The translations under genes and the position numbers were made by a program. Below are positions 8,532 to 16,064 of a stretch of DNA of 64,000 nucleotides, one piece after another. The DNA is taken from assembly GCF_000765145.1 (NCBI RefSeq), contig NZ_JMGA01000008.1, forward strand, positions 44,241-108,240, in the 5' to 3' direction. How positions within the stretch are numbered: the stretch's first letter is position 1; the number at the start of each line of letters is the position of its first letter. The stretch comes from Desulfosporosinus sp. HMP52 (GTDB lineage Bacteria > Bacillota > Desulfitobacteriia > Desulfitobacteriales > Desulfitobacteriaceae). Below the pieces are notes generated by a model. It had not been told where the DNA came from and did no database searches. It saw only the letters and a program-made list of their open reading frames with translations.

Positions 8532-9329
8532 TTAGGTTGAACTTGGAGGATAATTAAATAGATTAATTGAACTGGGAGAATCTTTGAGAGCTCCGTTATT
8601 CTTGCTTTCATTATTACTATTCTTATTACTACTGTTATTACTGCTATTAGTACTGTCGTTACCGCTGTTATTATAATCCGGGACTACTATCCCTAAACCT
8701 GAATTTCCGGTTCCGGTATTAGGTGTCACCGCTTTCCCTGAAACCTCTGATTTAACCAGATTGGCTTTGTAGACCAAATTTGATGCGTCAATGGTTCCAT
8801 ATTTACTAATGGGTTGGCCATCGACACGGATTTGAACTTGCTTTATTGTGGAAAACTGGGTCAAGGTATTAACTAAGCCATACAGGGCAATCTCAGGGGC
8901 CACTTTAGAGTTAGGTTGTAAAAACTCTTTACTTAAATCTACAATAACCACACTGTCTTTGATGGCAATATCTCGCAAGGTCGTAGTTGTAGATACTGAG
9001 GCCAGCAAATCATTTCCTGAGGGACCTTTTAGCCACTGGACAACGGTCTCTCTGGCGAGGCTCACTGTTTTTGGCAAGGTTCGCTCTTCCTTGAGTAGAT
9101 ACTTTCCACTGGGATCAGGATAATAAAGGGCTACCACCTTTCCTTCTCCTGTTGCGGTTGATGCGGGGATTGTCGTTTCTTTATCCCCGGTTGATCCTAT
9201 CCAGTCAGCCAATGGAGTTGAGGCTCCATCCTTTTTCACAAGTGTTTCTAGCGTTCCACAGCCGGTCATCAGGATCAAGCTGAGGAAAACTACCCCCAGA
9301 AGACTATACTTCCGAACCCGTACTTTCAT
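8532..9329 (-). CDS. GerM-like sporulation/germination lipoprotein (GerMN domain)
   Basis: The start is the ATG at 9329, with AAGGGG 9 nt upstream, giving 265 residues. A lipobox (LILMTGC) predicts a membrane-anchored lipoprotein. A single GerMN domain (VVALYYPDPSGKYLLKEER to the VQIRVDGQPI end) fills residues 60-195. Two GerMN domains are present in Bacillus GerM; this protein has one. The last 60 residues are low complexity, rich in Asn and Ser. GerM-type proteins act in the forespore-mother cell channel and in germination. The gene lies beside spoIIR on the same strand, which supports a sporulation role. Confidence 0.82.
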   Translation of the reverse strand: MKVRVRKYSLLGVVFLSLILMTGCGTLETLVKKDGASTPLADWIGSTGDKETTIPASTATGEGKVVALYYPDPSGKYLLKEERTLPKTVSLARETVVQWLKGPSGNDLLASVSTTTTLRDIAIKDSVVIVDLSKEFLQPNSKVAPEIALYGLVNTLTQFSTIKQVQIRVDGQPISKYGTIDASNLVYKANLVKSEVSGKAVTPNTGTGNSGLGIVVPDYNNSGNDSTNSSNNSSNKNSNNESKNNGALKDSPSSINLFNYPPSST

Positions 9330-9508
9330 AATTGCTGCCCCTTCCTCAGACAAATTAAAGGCTTGTAGAAGAAGATGACTTCTTGCGCAGAAGTCTTCAA
9401 TTCCTCTTTTTTAACCTTATGCTTTGTCCAAAAAAATAGTACAGGTTCCGGCAAAAAAGATCTGAGCTGATCTAATTAAAGCCAATTTCTTGACACATAA
9501 ATCACATA

Positions 9509-10120
9509 CTAGATCAAGAATTCTTTTATCTTCTCCCAGAAGAATAAACGCACCTTAGGCGGGCTTTTCAAAGCATACTCCGTCTGACTTTTTCCATCCA
9601 CTTGAACTGCGGTGGAATTCTCGATATCTACAAAACAAAGGGCCGGAAATAGTACACACCACCAATTTGATCCTTGTCCCTCGCCTATCACGACACGTAG
9701 TGCTTCATATTGCCCGGCAGGCAGCACCAGGGTTCCGTAAGATTTAGTAGGAAAGGGAAAATGCCCGTAATCTGTGTGAACCGTGTAGTTTTTATTCCAG
9801 GAATGGATTACAGAAAGTCCAATCTCTTCCATATCAGGCCTAATCCTTTGGACGATTTTCCGAGATTCTTCTAAGGACTGGGCAGCAGCCAACTGAGGCG
9901 ACACTTCCTTCAAGATTGCATCTCTAACCGCTCTCTTTAAAGCTTGATCTTCCTCACTATCTGAATTAGCCAGCACGTGAAAACGAATTAATTGATCCGG
10001 TGTTTGAGCCATTGTCTCTTCTTTGGCGATTCCCACCGGAATAGTTTCTCGAAGTACTCCAAAAGCCATAATTCCTATCATACTAAGTATAATTGTTAAG
10101 GCAATAAACCGAACCTTCAT
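9509..10120 (-). CDS. spoIIR: Stage II sporulation protein R
   Basis: The ATG at 10120 follows GAGAGGGG by 8 nt and gives 203 residues. An N-terminal membrane or signal segment (ALTIILSMIGIMAFGVL) precedes the SpoIIR core: LIRFHVLANSDSEEDQALKRAVRDA, the middle YGTLVLPAGQYEALRVVIGEGQG and the hallmark NWWCVLFPALCF. SpoIIR is made in the forespore under sigma F and secreted. It triggers SpoIIGA to process pro-sigma E in the mother cell. The protein is complete. It shows the organism forms endospores. Confidence 0.95.
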   Translation of the reverse strand: MKVRFIALTIILSMIGIMAFGVLRETIPVGIAKEETMAQTPDQLIRFHVLANSDSEEDQALKRAVRDAILKEVSPQLAAAQSLEESRKIVQRIRPDMEEIGLSVIHSWNKNYTVHTDYGHFPFPTKSYGTLVLPAGQYEALRVVIGEGQGSNWWCVLFPALCFVDIENSTAVQVDGKSQTEYALKSPPKVRLFFWEKIKEFLI

Positions 10121-10297
10121 TTCCGAACCCCTCTCCGACATTCTTTCTCTATACAAAGCCTGTCCAGGAATGTGAAGGTTTAAACAAAGTAGGCAAACAA
10201 ATTATATTATTCTAAGGGACAAATTCTAAGATCAGTATAAAGCATCCTTTTCAGCCATAAATATTTGTATCCGATGATTCGTAGAAAGGAGTTCCTT

Positions 10298-11038
10298 ATG
10301 AACGACATTTTGGAGATTGTCTGGATTAGTATGATAGCCGGATTGGCCACAACCTTAGGCAGCCTGCTAGTCTTAATGTTTGGGAAGCCAAAAGAGCGTG
10401 TTTTAGCCTCCCTGTTGGCTGGTGCCGGTGGAGTGATGCTGGCGGTGGTGAGTGTGGATTTGCTTCCCGAGGCCTGGGAAGTTGGGCCGCCACATCAAGT
10501 GGGATTAGGGTTTGTCCTCGGTCTGATATTTATGTACTTGGCAGACATTCGTCTCAATACCACCTCGAATACTCTGCCATTGTCAAGAAGACAACGTCTT
10601 AAAAGAACCGGACTTCTCGTTGCTACTGGAATTGCCTTACACGATATCCCCGAAGGGATGGCCATAGCGGTCAGCCAAGAAGCTGCTCCTGGACTGGGGT
10701 TTTTAATCGCCTTTGGGATTACATTACATAACCTTCCTGAAGGAATGGCAACAACGGCTCCCTTAAAAATGGCTCAGATCCGTTGGTGGAAGATTCTTCT
10801 TCTGAATATTGGAATTGCCTTTTTCACTCCCCTGGGGGCCATACTGGGTCTTCTCGCTTTGGAAAGCGTTCAAAATTCCCTGGCTTTTTTTCTGGCCTTC
10901 GCTGCCGGTGCTATGACCTTGCTGGTTTTCGCGGAACTAATGCCCCTTTCCAGAGAGCGTCATCCCCGTTATGCTTTACTGGGGGGAACTATTGGATTTA
11001 TCGCTTTTGCTTTGATCAGTCTGATGCTCCCAGCCTGA
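10298..11038 (+). CDS. ZIP-family metal transporter
   Basis: The ATG at 10298 follows GGAG by 6 nt, giving 246 residues with about eight membrane segments. The two metal-binding helices carry the family motifs HDIPEG (helix 4) and HNLPEG (helix 5). A further conserved GAGGVMLAVVSVDLLPEA lies in helix 2. ZIP proteins import zinc or other divalent metals such as iron or manganese. The variable loop between helices 3 and 4 is short and basic (SRRQRLKR) and has no His cluster. It is a single-gene unit, divergent from spoIIR and ended by the terminator at 11136. Confidence 0.93.
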   Translation: MNDILEIVWISMIAGLATTLGSLLVLMFGKPKERVLASLLAGAGGVMLAVVSVDLLPEAWEVGPPHQVGLGFVLGLIFMYLADIRLNTTSNTLPLSRRQRLKRTGLLVATGIALHDIPEGMAIAVSQEAAPGLGFLIAFGITLHNLPEGMATTAPLKMAQIRWWKILLLNIGIAFFTPLGAILGLLALESVQNSLAFFLAFAAGAMTLLVFAELMPLSRERHPRYALLGGTIGFIAFALISLMLPA

Positions 11039-11135
11039 TAAGATGGAATGATGCCAGTAAGTAATGGCGGGCGATCTCTTCTATACTCTACAGAAATATA
11101 AGAAATTATGAAGTCTTTATCGAAGGATACAACTA

Positions 11136-11192
11136 ATGCAAAAAGTAAGGACATAACGAACTAATATTTCGTTGCGTCCTTACTTTTTGCAT
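11136..11192. terminator. Bidirectional terminator after the ZIP gene
   Basis: An inverted repeat with arms beginning ATGCAAAAAGTAAGG and a short AT loop lies between the ZIP gene and the converging SGNH hydrolase gene. T-runs are present on both strands. Confidence 0.8.
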
Positions 11193-11264
11193 ATCAACTT
11201 CTAAGTTTTATTAGGTAGCAATTTTCACACTATCCTTATCCTTAGGATGACTTTATTATTAATT

Positions 11265-11954
11265 TTACTTCAAAACTTCAGCAGCATAATTCCCCATGGC
11301 CTTATATCCTTTAGCGTTTGGATACTTTCCATCAATGGTTAACCCGTCTTTATATTTTCCTTCTGAATCAAACAAGGGGTTGGAAAAATCTAAAGTCAAA
11401 ATTTCCTCCTCTTGAGCGTATCCCAACTCCCACTCTCGAATCTCTTCAATACTATCGCGAACCCCCGGGTAGCCGATTGGCAACGCCAAGATAGGGGTAA
11501 TATGATTAGCTTTTGCTTTTTCCACAATCGCTTTGATATTCTTCTGAATTTCTGTGAGGGGCACCTCTTGCAGGGCATCTCCGATTCCGGCAAATATAAT
11601 CACTCTACCGGGCTTTTCGGCAACAACGTCTGTGTCAAAACGATCTAATAGGTTCTTAGCATTTTGCATTGTCTTTCCCTTATTTACCACAGTCACCTTA
11701 AGAACCTCTGCCAAAGTTACAGTCCAAGAATCTTTATCCGGATCTAAAGGATATCCTAAAGTAAAGGAGTCTCCTAATGCAACAATCTTGGGATTGCTTA
11801 GTGTTGAATCAGTTTCTGATTGGTTGGACTTCGCCGGAACATCCGACACCTTAGCTCCTTCGCCCCAAAACCCTGTAAAACCCGCGATCAAGACAATAAG
11901 GGCTAGCCCCACTGCAACTTGAATTAGGCGTATTTGCAATCGATACGTACGCAT
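11265..11954 (-). CDS. SGNH/GDSL-type hydrolase, probably missing catalytic residues
   Basis: The 229-residue protein has a signal anchor (residues 10-30) and an SGNH fold starting with the block I motif IVALGDSFTLGY. Block III, normally GxND, reads GIGDA, so the oxyanion Asn is absent. Block V, normally DGxHPN, reads DGKYPNAKGY, so the catalytic His is a Tyr. The Ser nucleophile remains. Family members remove acyl or acetyl groups from lipids or wall sugars. With two of four signature residues changed, this copy may be inactive or bind rather than cleave. It has no clear operon partner. Confidence 0.8.
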   Translation of the reverse strand: MRTYRLQIRLIQVAVGLALIVLIAGFTGFWGEGAKVSDVPAKSNQSETDSTLSNPKIVALGDSFTLGYPLDPDKDSWTVTLAEVLKVTVVNKGKTMQNAKNLLDRFDTDVVAEKPGRVIIFAGIGDALQEVPLTEIQKNIKAIVEKAKANHITPILALPIGYPGVRDSIEEIREWELGYAQEEEILTLDFSNPLFDSEGKYKDGLTIDGKYPNAKGYKAMGNYAAEVLK

Positions 11955-12004
11955 TAATATTCCTGGTTTCTAAATACTAAACAATTCTATACATTTGCCT
12001 AATA

Positions 12005-12210
12005 TCTTCACTTTGTCGACTAAACAAAGTGGTAGCGCCACAGGATTCAGCCACTAGGGTTAATACTTTCGTATTAAACATCCGTCAAGCCTATGGAGTC
12101 CCTCCATTAAGTACAACAGATGTGCGACTGTTGGTCGCCCTTAAAGGTCACTCCGCACAAGCCTTTCAACTAAGTGTACTTGTGCAGTCGATTAGTTTAA
12201 GTTTAATCGT
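12005..12210 (-). ncRNA. Candidate guide (omega/re) RNA of the TnpB-like gene
   Basis: Immediately 3' of the TnpB-like gene lie tandem hairpins. They are: TGTGCG/CGCACA (12121-12126 with 12154-12159) enclosing GCGAC/GTCGC; ATGGAG/CTCCAT (12093-12107); TTAATAC/GTATTAA with a 4-nt loop (12060-12077); and CACTTTGT/ACAAAGTG (12009-12031). TnpB-family nucleases use an RNA transcribed from the 3' end of their own gene to the element's right end. The position and density of perfect stems fit such an RNA. Its exact ends and guide part cannot be fixed from one copy. An 84-codon open frame on the plus strand across it has no coding support. Confidence 0.5.
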
Positions 12211-13673
12211 CAGCAATTACCTAGGAGAAGTTTCCTACGTACTAGCCATAAACCAGGCGTGTTCACTTCCTTTCGTTGTTTAAATAATTTGTTAACCTGT
12301 TTAGTTATTTCGCTCCATTGACCCCATTCTTGCTTCGCTATAAATACCGTTAGCATTTTCTTCGGAATCAGTTTGTCTAAAAGCAACTTAGGTACAGCCT
12401 CTCTGTAACCGTAGCCTCGTCTTGCAATCACTAAAGCCGCTCCATTATGAACATCTAGTCCATACTGATGACAATATTTATACAACCCAATTTTGCTTGT
12501 GTATTGAGGTTTTACCTTAGAAAGCTCAACCCCCCGGCGTAAGCATCGTCTCTCTAGCATCCGAAGGAGTGTGGCGTAGACAAACTGGCTTGATGCTCTT
12601 GCTAACTTAGTCGTAACATCGCGGTCATCTTTAAACTTTAAGTCTTCGGCTACCATCCCACATTGATGTCTTTCGGCTTTATTAACCGCGTCCTTAACAA
12701 GTTCACCGCATAAGTTAAGTCTTCGATTACTACAACAGCAAGTCAATTCAGGCTGCTTTAGATAGGCGTGACCTTGATAATTACCTTGTCTACTTACTTT
12801 GGTGATTCCAAAACCGTCAGGATTTGTATCTACCCCGATCATACTGAGATGTGCTGTGTAAATCACTTTGGCTTCGAGCTCTTCAAAGGTGATGTGAGCG
12901 TAATACTTACCGTCTCTCTTGAGCAACTCAACCTGATAAGCATCACCACGCTCTAGCGAGTCTATGAACATTTGCCGATAGTTAAATCCGTTGACTTTGC
13001 CTGTTTTTTTAGACAGCTTTTGTGGTAGATAAATGGGCATTAAAACCTTAACCGCTCGGTTCGTAGCTGTCTTCTCAAAAGTTGAGATTTGTAAAAAGCT
13101 AATGCCTTCTTTAAAAACAACCCTTAGATTAGGATTCCCACCTTTAGACTTATCTCCACGACTATAAAAACGGTCATTTCGGAAATCTTGCCATTCTTGC
13201 TTCGTGATTAGCCCCTTACAACGCTTGATAAACATGGCCTTCGTACCAAATGTGACAGGCGGAAAAGTCTTAGTGGTTAGGAACGCTGTCCAGTAATCCA
13301 GTTTGTGTTGTCGTTTTGCTAACTTTGAGGTTAAGGCTTTTCGTTTACGCTCATTGAGATCGGGATACTTTAATTTTTTCACGAGTGCGTCCACTTTTTT
13401 GCGGTAATTCCCGCAGTAAAGCTTTACGAGTTCGTGTTGAGAAGCAATAGTCTGTCTCGCTGACTCAACAGCATCTTTAGCCTGTCGGATATTGAGCTTA
13501 TATTTATTAGCTACCACTTTCTCCAAATGACCAATAGTTTGCCCTTCGAGCTGTCGCTTAAAGGAATAGCGAATGGCAGTACCAAAAACGATCATCATAT
13601 TATCTATGAGTCCTTTTTGCTCAACTGTGAGGTCTGTTAGAATCGCCTTCATCGTGGTCTTCGTTGAACTCAC
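12210..13673 (-). CDS. TnpB-like RNA-guided nuclease (IS200/IS605 accessory type, no zinc finger)
   Basis: The 487-residue protein carries a RuvC core: Asp in MIGVDTNPDGFGI (RuvC-I), Glu in GMVAEDLKF (RuvC-II) and Asp in YGLDVHNGAALVIARRG (RuvC-III). An arginine/lysine-rich helical N-terminal half precedes it. Typical TnpB has a CxxC zinc finger between RuvC-II and RuvC-III. Here that stretch is replaced by KPQYTSKIGLYKYCHQ, as in a separate TnpB-related subfamily. The GTG start has GGAG 10 nt upstream; an ATG lies at 13652. No TnpA (Y1 transposase) is adjacent, so it cannot move by itself. A 37-codon frame (ATG near 13733) overlaps its start. The hairpin RNA at 12005-12210 lies directly downstream. 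Confidence 0.85.
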   Translation of the reverse strand: MSSTKTTMKAILTDLTVEQKGLIDNMMIVFGTAIRYSFKRQLEGQTIGHLEKVVANKYKLNIRQAKDAVESARQTIASQHELVKLYCGNYRKKVDALVKKLKYPDLNERKRKALTSKLAKRQHKLDYWTAFLTTKTFPPVTFGTKAMFIKRCKGLITKQEWQDFRNDRFYSRGDKSKGGNPNLRVVFKEGISFLQISTFEKTATNRAVKVLMPIYLPQKLSKKTGKVNGFNYRQMFIDSLERGDAYQVELLKRDGKYYAHITFEELEAKVIYTAHLSMIGVDTNPDGFGITKVSRQGNYQGHAYLKQPELTCCCSNRRLNLCGELVKDAVNKAERHQCGMVAEDLKFKDDRDVTTKLARASSQFVYATLLRMLERRCLRRGVELSKVKPQYTSKIGLYKYCHQYGLDVHNGAALVIARRGYGYREAVPKLLLDKLIPKKMLTVFIAKQEWGQWSEITKQVNKLFKQRKEVNTPGLWLVRRKLLLGNC

Positions 13674-14085
13674 CTCGTTCTAGCTCCAACACTTCTATGG
13701 TCTGCATTAAGTTACCGACAACCTCAAACACCATAAAGCCTTGCACTAAAGGAGGTGACGGCACTTACTAGTTTGACCATATCTTCGTTAAGTTGAAGTT
13801 TTTAGCACTTTTTAAGGGTTCAATTTTCACATTGAAAGACTGGGGCTAGTTCTTATTTTATTTTTCCTGATGCGTCCTAATTTCTCAGTAGAAATGTTCA
13901 CATTCATACATATTTGTTCTACCTATTTAGCAACTGTTTGTATGTCCTTCCTCTATCAATATTCTACATCCTCGACTACTTTCCTTCTTCTTTCTACAGG
14001 CATTCTTTGCCGATCAGGTGTATGCGTTATACACCAGTATGCATTCAAACGCATATTTTGTAGTAGGAAAAAAGGAGGTAGCCCT
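13674..14085. other. Intergenic region between the TnpB-like gene and ylbF
   Basis: This 410-bp gap holds no convincing gene. A perfect ribosome-site sequence AAAGGAGGTGA (13748-13758, plus strand) is followed by no open frame of use. An inverted repeat TATGCGTT/AACGCATA (14021-14055) lies just before the ylbF ribosome site and could be a leader hairpin or operator. The left end of the TnpB element probably lies within 13680-13860. Confidence 0.4.
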
Positions 14086-14562
14086 ATGAATTACATTGAC
14101 AAGGCCCGCGAACTGGGGGAAGCCCTGTCCCAAACTCCCGAAGTACAGGAATTAAAAGCTGCTGAAGCTGCCATTATGGCTGATCCAGCCAGCAAGGAAG
14201 CGTTTGCTCAGTACCAGGAGAAGGAACGCGGGATTGTAACCACTCAAATGATTAGTAAAATCGCCCCGGAGAAAGACACTATTGCTCTTCTTGATCTTAA
14301 GGTCCGATTAATGAACAGATATCCTCTTATCAAAGCGTACTTTATTCAACAGCAAAGTTATGAAAAACTAATGGCTATGGTAAACCTAACCCTGACTACA
14401 GCGATGCATGGGATGCCGTCTGCTAATGACCTGCCAATTCCAGAAGAATTAAAAGGGATGGCTCAACAAATTCTCGACAAAATAAGTGGCGGAAATGTAA
14501 TGGAAAAGATGCAAATCTCCCCTGATATGTTAAAAGGGATTAAACTCCCCCCTACCCTCTAA
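14086..14562 (+). CDS. YlbF/YmcA-family regulator protein
   Basis: The ATG at 14086 follows AAGGAGGT by 6 nt and gives 158 residues; an in-frame upstream extension lacks a ribosome site. The helical core (IDKARELGEALSQTPEVQELKAAEAAIMADPASKEAFAQYQ and the KVRLMNRYPLIKAYFIQQQSYEKLM half) matches the YlbF/YmcA domain. In Bacillus, YlbF, YmcA and YaaT form a complex that steers RNase Y and promotes competence, biofilm and sporulation. Here a C-terminal 45-residue tail extends the domain. Three small unknown genes follow on the same strand. Confidence 0.85.
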   Translation: MNYIDKARELGEALSQTPEVQELKAAEAAIMADPASKEAFAQYQEKERGIVTTQMISKIAPEKDTIALLDLKVRLMNRYPLIKAYFIQQQSYEKLMAMVNLTLTTAMHGMPSANDLPIPEELKGMAQQILDKISGGNVMEKMQISPDMLKGIKLPPTL

Positions 14563-14584
14563 TCTTATTGAAAGTTAGTAAGAG

Positions 14585-14710
14585 ATGAGACCCCCCGGAT
14601 ATCAGGGAGCACATTTTATTAATGACATTACGCATCCGGTCACCTTAATTGCCTTTCTAATCGTCATCGTTTTAGGGGGATGGGTAACTATATGCACTTG
14701 GTTCAGATGA
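14585..14710 (+). CDS. Small single-span membrane protein, unknown
   Basis: A 41-codon frame follows ylbF by 22 bp. The product has a polar N-terminus with His/Asn (MRPPGYQGAHFINDITHP) and one hydrophobic segment (LIAFLIVIVLGGWVTICTW). The ribosome site is weak. Its position between ylbF and two other unknown proteins and its clear membrane helix favour a real gene, but no family was recognised. Confidence 0.4.
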   Translation: MRPPGYQGAHFINDITHPVTLIAFLIVIVLGGWVTICTWFR

Positions 14711-14734
14711 TTAGCTGAAAGGAGGAACGCCGTT

Positions 14735-15370
14735 ATTAATCATCCTGAATGCATGCCACCTTTCCCGGCGACTCCTTTTTCCTTTTCAATCTTAGTGACA
14801 AGCCCCATCCGCCGTAACCTCTTCTTTTCTCCTGTTAGTTCTATGATATTTCCATTGGCTAAAACAAAACTTCAGTTTGCCGCCATGATAGTGGCTGGGG
14901 TAGATATTCTTATAGCCTTTCTCTTTAAGCGTTCCCTTGCCCACCCACCTATTCCAAATCGCCCACCATCGAATCAATACCCCATAACTCTGACCATGCC
15001 CCAATTAAATCAACTCATCCAAGCTGCCATCAAGGGGGAAATTCCTCTGCCTGCACCTCAACAATCTGTTCCAGGGCAAGGTTTTGGGCCTGTAGGACGA
15101 GATCAACCCCTTTTTCCGGATAATTTAAGTGTCTCACTAATTATCTCTGCCCCCTTTGCTCCCTTTGATGGCAGCCCCGACACATCATTTAACGTTCCTT
15201 TATTCGAAGTTCCAGGTGTTCCTGGAAACCTAATCATTGCTGTTAGTTTGCTAATCGCTCAATTCTTTATTGAAAGAGCAGGGGTCGGGACTCCCAATGG
15301 AGATAGTTCAAAGGTCAAGACTGCGGTAAGTCTCGCCGAGGGAGGGATCTTCTATGTCATGGCCGTTTAA
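14735..15370 (+). CDS. Unknown protein with two hydrophobic segments, possible ATT start
   Basis: The frame runs about 205 residues from the ATG at 14753. However, the strong AAAGGAGG (14718-14725) lies 27 nt before that ATG and 9 nt before an in-frame ATT at 14735, so ATT may be the true start. Hydrophobic stretches lie at about 42-58 (FAAMIVAGVDILIAFLF) and 160-172 (LIIAVSLLIAQFF). Between them is a Pro-rich linker and a segment PITLTMPQLNQLIQAAIKG. No family was recognised. It overlaps the next gene by 17 bp. The run ylbF, small protein, this gene and its follower may be one transcript, possibly a spore or envelope unit. Confidence 0.6.
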   Translation: MNHPECMPPFPATPFSFSILVTSPIRRNLFFSPVSSMIFPLAKTKLQFAAMIVAGVDILIAFLFKRSLAHPPIPNRPPSNQYPITLTMPQLNQLIQAAIKGEIPLPAPQQSVPGQGFGPVGRDQPLFPDNLSVSLIISAPFAPFDGSPDTSFNVPLFEVPGVPGNLIIAVSLLIAQFFIERAGVGTPNGDSSKVKTAVSLAEGGIFYVMAV

Positions 15371-15659
15371 ATCGGGATTGTCTCCGAGGAGCTGTCCCCC
15401 CCCATCTGACGCCTGTCCAAACCCACCCTTGAATGCAACGGTTCTACAGTCTTGGGATTATGGTTTTAAGCGCCTTGTACCTCTGCTTCAATATCCCACT
15501 CTTGGAACCGGCCTTTTGGCCTGTACAGTATTCTTCTTCATCGCTTTCTTTTCTGATGTTATCTTAGCTAATATAACTTATATGAGCTTAGGAATTGTCG
15601 TGACAATAAGCACCTTTGTCTTGCTTCTGCTGTTAATCTTTATTCAGATACTTTTGTAG
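15354..15659 (+). CDS. Unknown small membrane protein, two helices
   Basis: The 101-residue product starts at ATG with GGGAGGG 7 nt upstream, inside the end of the previous gene. Its N-terminus is rich in Pro and Cys (SCPPPSDACPNPP). The C-terminal half has two membrane helices (TGLLACTVFFFIAFFSDVIL and a 25-residue Leu/Ile segment). No family was recognised. The translation overlap suggests it is made together with the preceding protein. Confidence 0.6.
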   Translation: MSWPFKSGLSPRSCPPPSDACPNPPLNATVLQSWDYGFKRLVPLLQYPTLGTGLLACTVFFFIAFFSDVILANITYMSLGIVVTISTFVLLLLLIFIQILL

Positions 15660-15689
15660 GGCTTTGGTTGAAGAGAAAATAGGATCTTC

Positions 15690-15898
15690 GGGTCAGGCGG
15701 CTTCGTCCACATCCGTTCACCCAGCACTCCAAGGCTCGCCCACTCGCTGACCTGGGAGCTTCGCCAAACCTCCGGGTAGTACCTGATGTGAACCCGTGGC
15801 TCCGCTTCCCCAGGTCAGCTTGTGGGCTTTATCGCCTCTCCATGCAATGGGTTCACTCCTGTGGATCGAAGCCGCCCTGTCTTTTGGGTCTATTATTC
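15690..15898. repeat. Structured intergenic repeat, copy B
   Basis: Nested inverted repeats fill this gap. The outer arms GTCAGGCGGCTTCG-TCCACA (15692-15711) pair with 15860-15881. The middle pair is GCCCAC/GTGGGC (15738, 15822). The inner pair is GCTGACCTGGG/CCCAGGTCAGC (15746-15756, 15809-15819). The apical loop holds AACCTC and ATGTGAACC, the same as copies A and C, while the stems differ in sequence. Its right flank (15853-15896) is an almost exact inverted copy of 63957-64000. Confidence 0.7.
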
Positions 15899-15945
15899 TT
15901 AAGTATGTTTTGGGGCTTTTTTAGATGATAAGAATAATTAATAAA

Positions 15946-15982
15946 GGCTGTAACAAACCTCAGAATGAGTTTTGTTACAGCC
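15946..15982. terminator. Terminator hairpin before the converging 16-kb gene
   Basis: GGCTGTAACAAAC pairs with GTTTTGTTACAGCC around a short loop. It lies between the plus-strand unknown gene cluster and the stop of the minus-strand gene at 16065, with weak T-runs on both sides. Confidence 0.6.
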
Positions 15983-16064
15983 TAAATATTTAACAATGAT
16001 ATTTCTAATCTGTTTATACACTTATCTTCTACTGATATTTCAGCCCTCCGCTCTTTTAACCTAA

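Noticed and set aside
12029..12283. 84-codon open frame on the plus strand over the candidate guide RNA
   Set aside because: No ribosome site, overlaps the end of the TnpB-like gene, and the DNA is explained by hairpins.
13870..14085. 72-codon in-frame extension of the YlbF protein
   Set aside because: AAGGAGGT lies directly before the internal ATG at 14086, and the extension has no similarity to the family.
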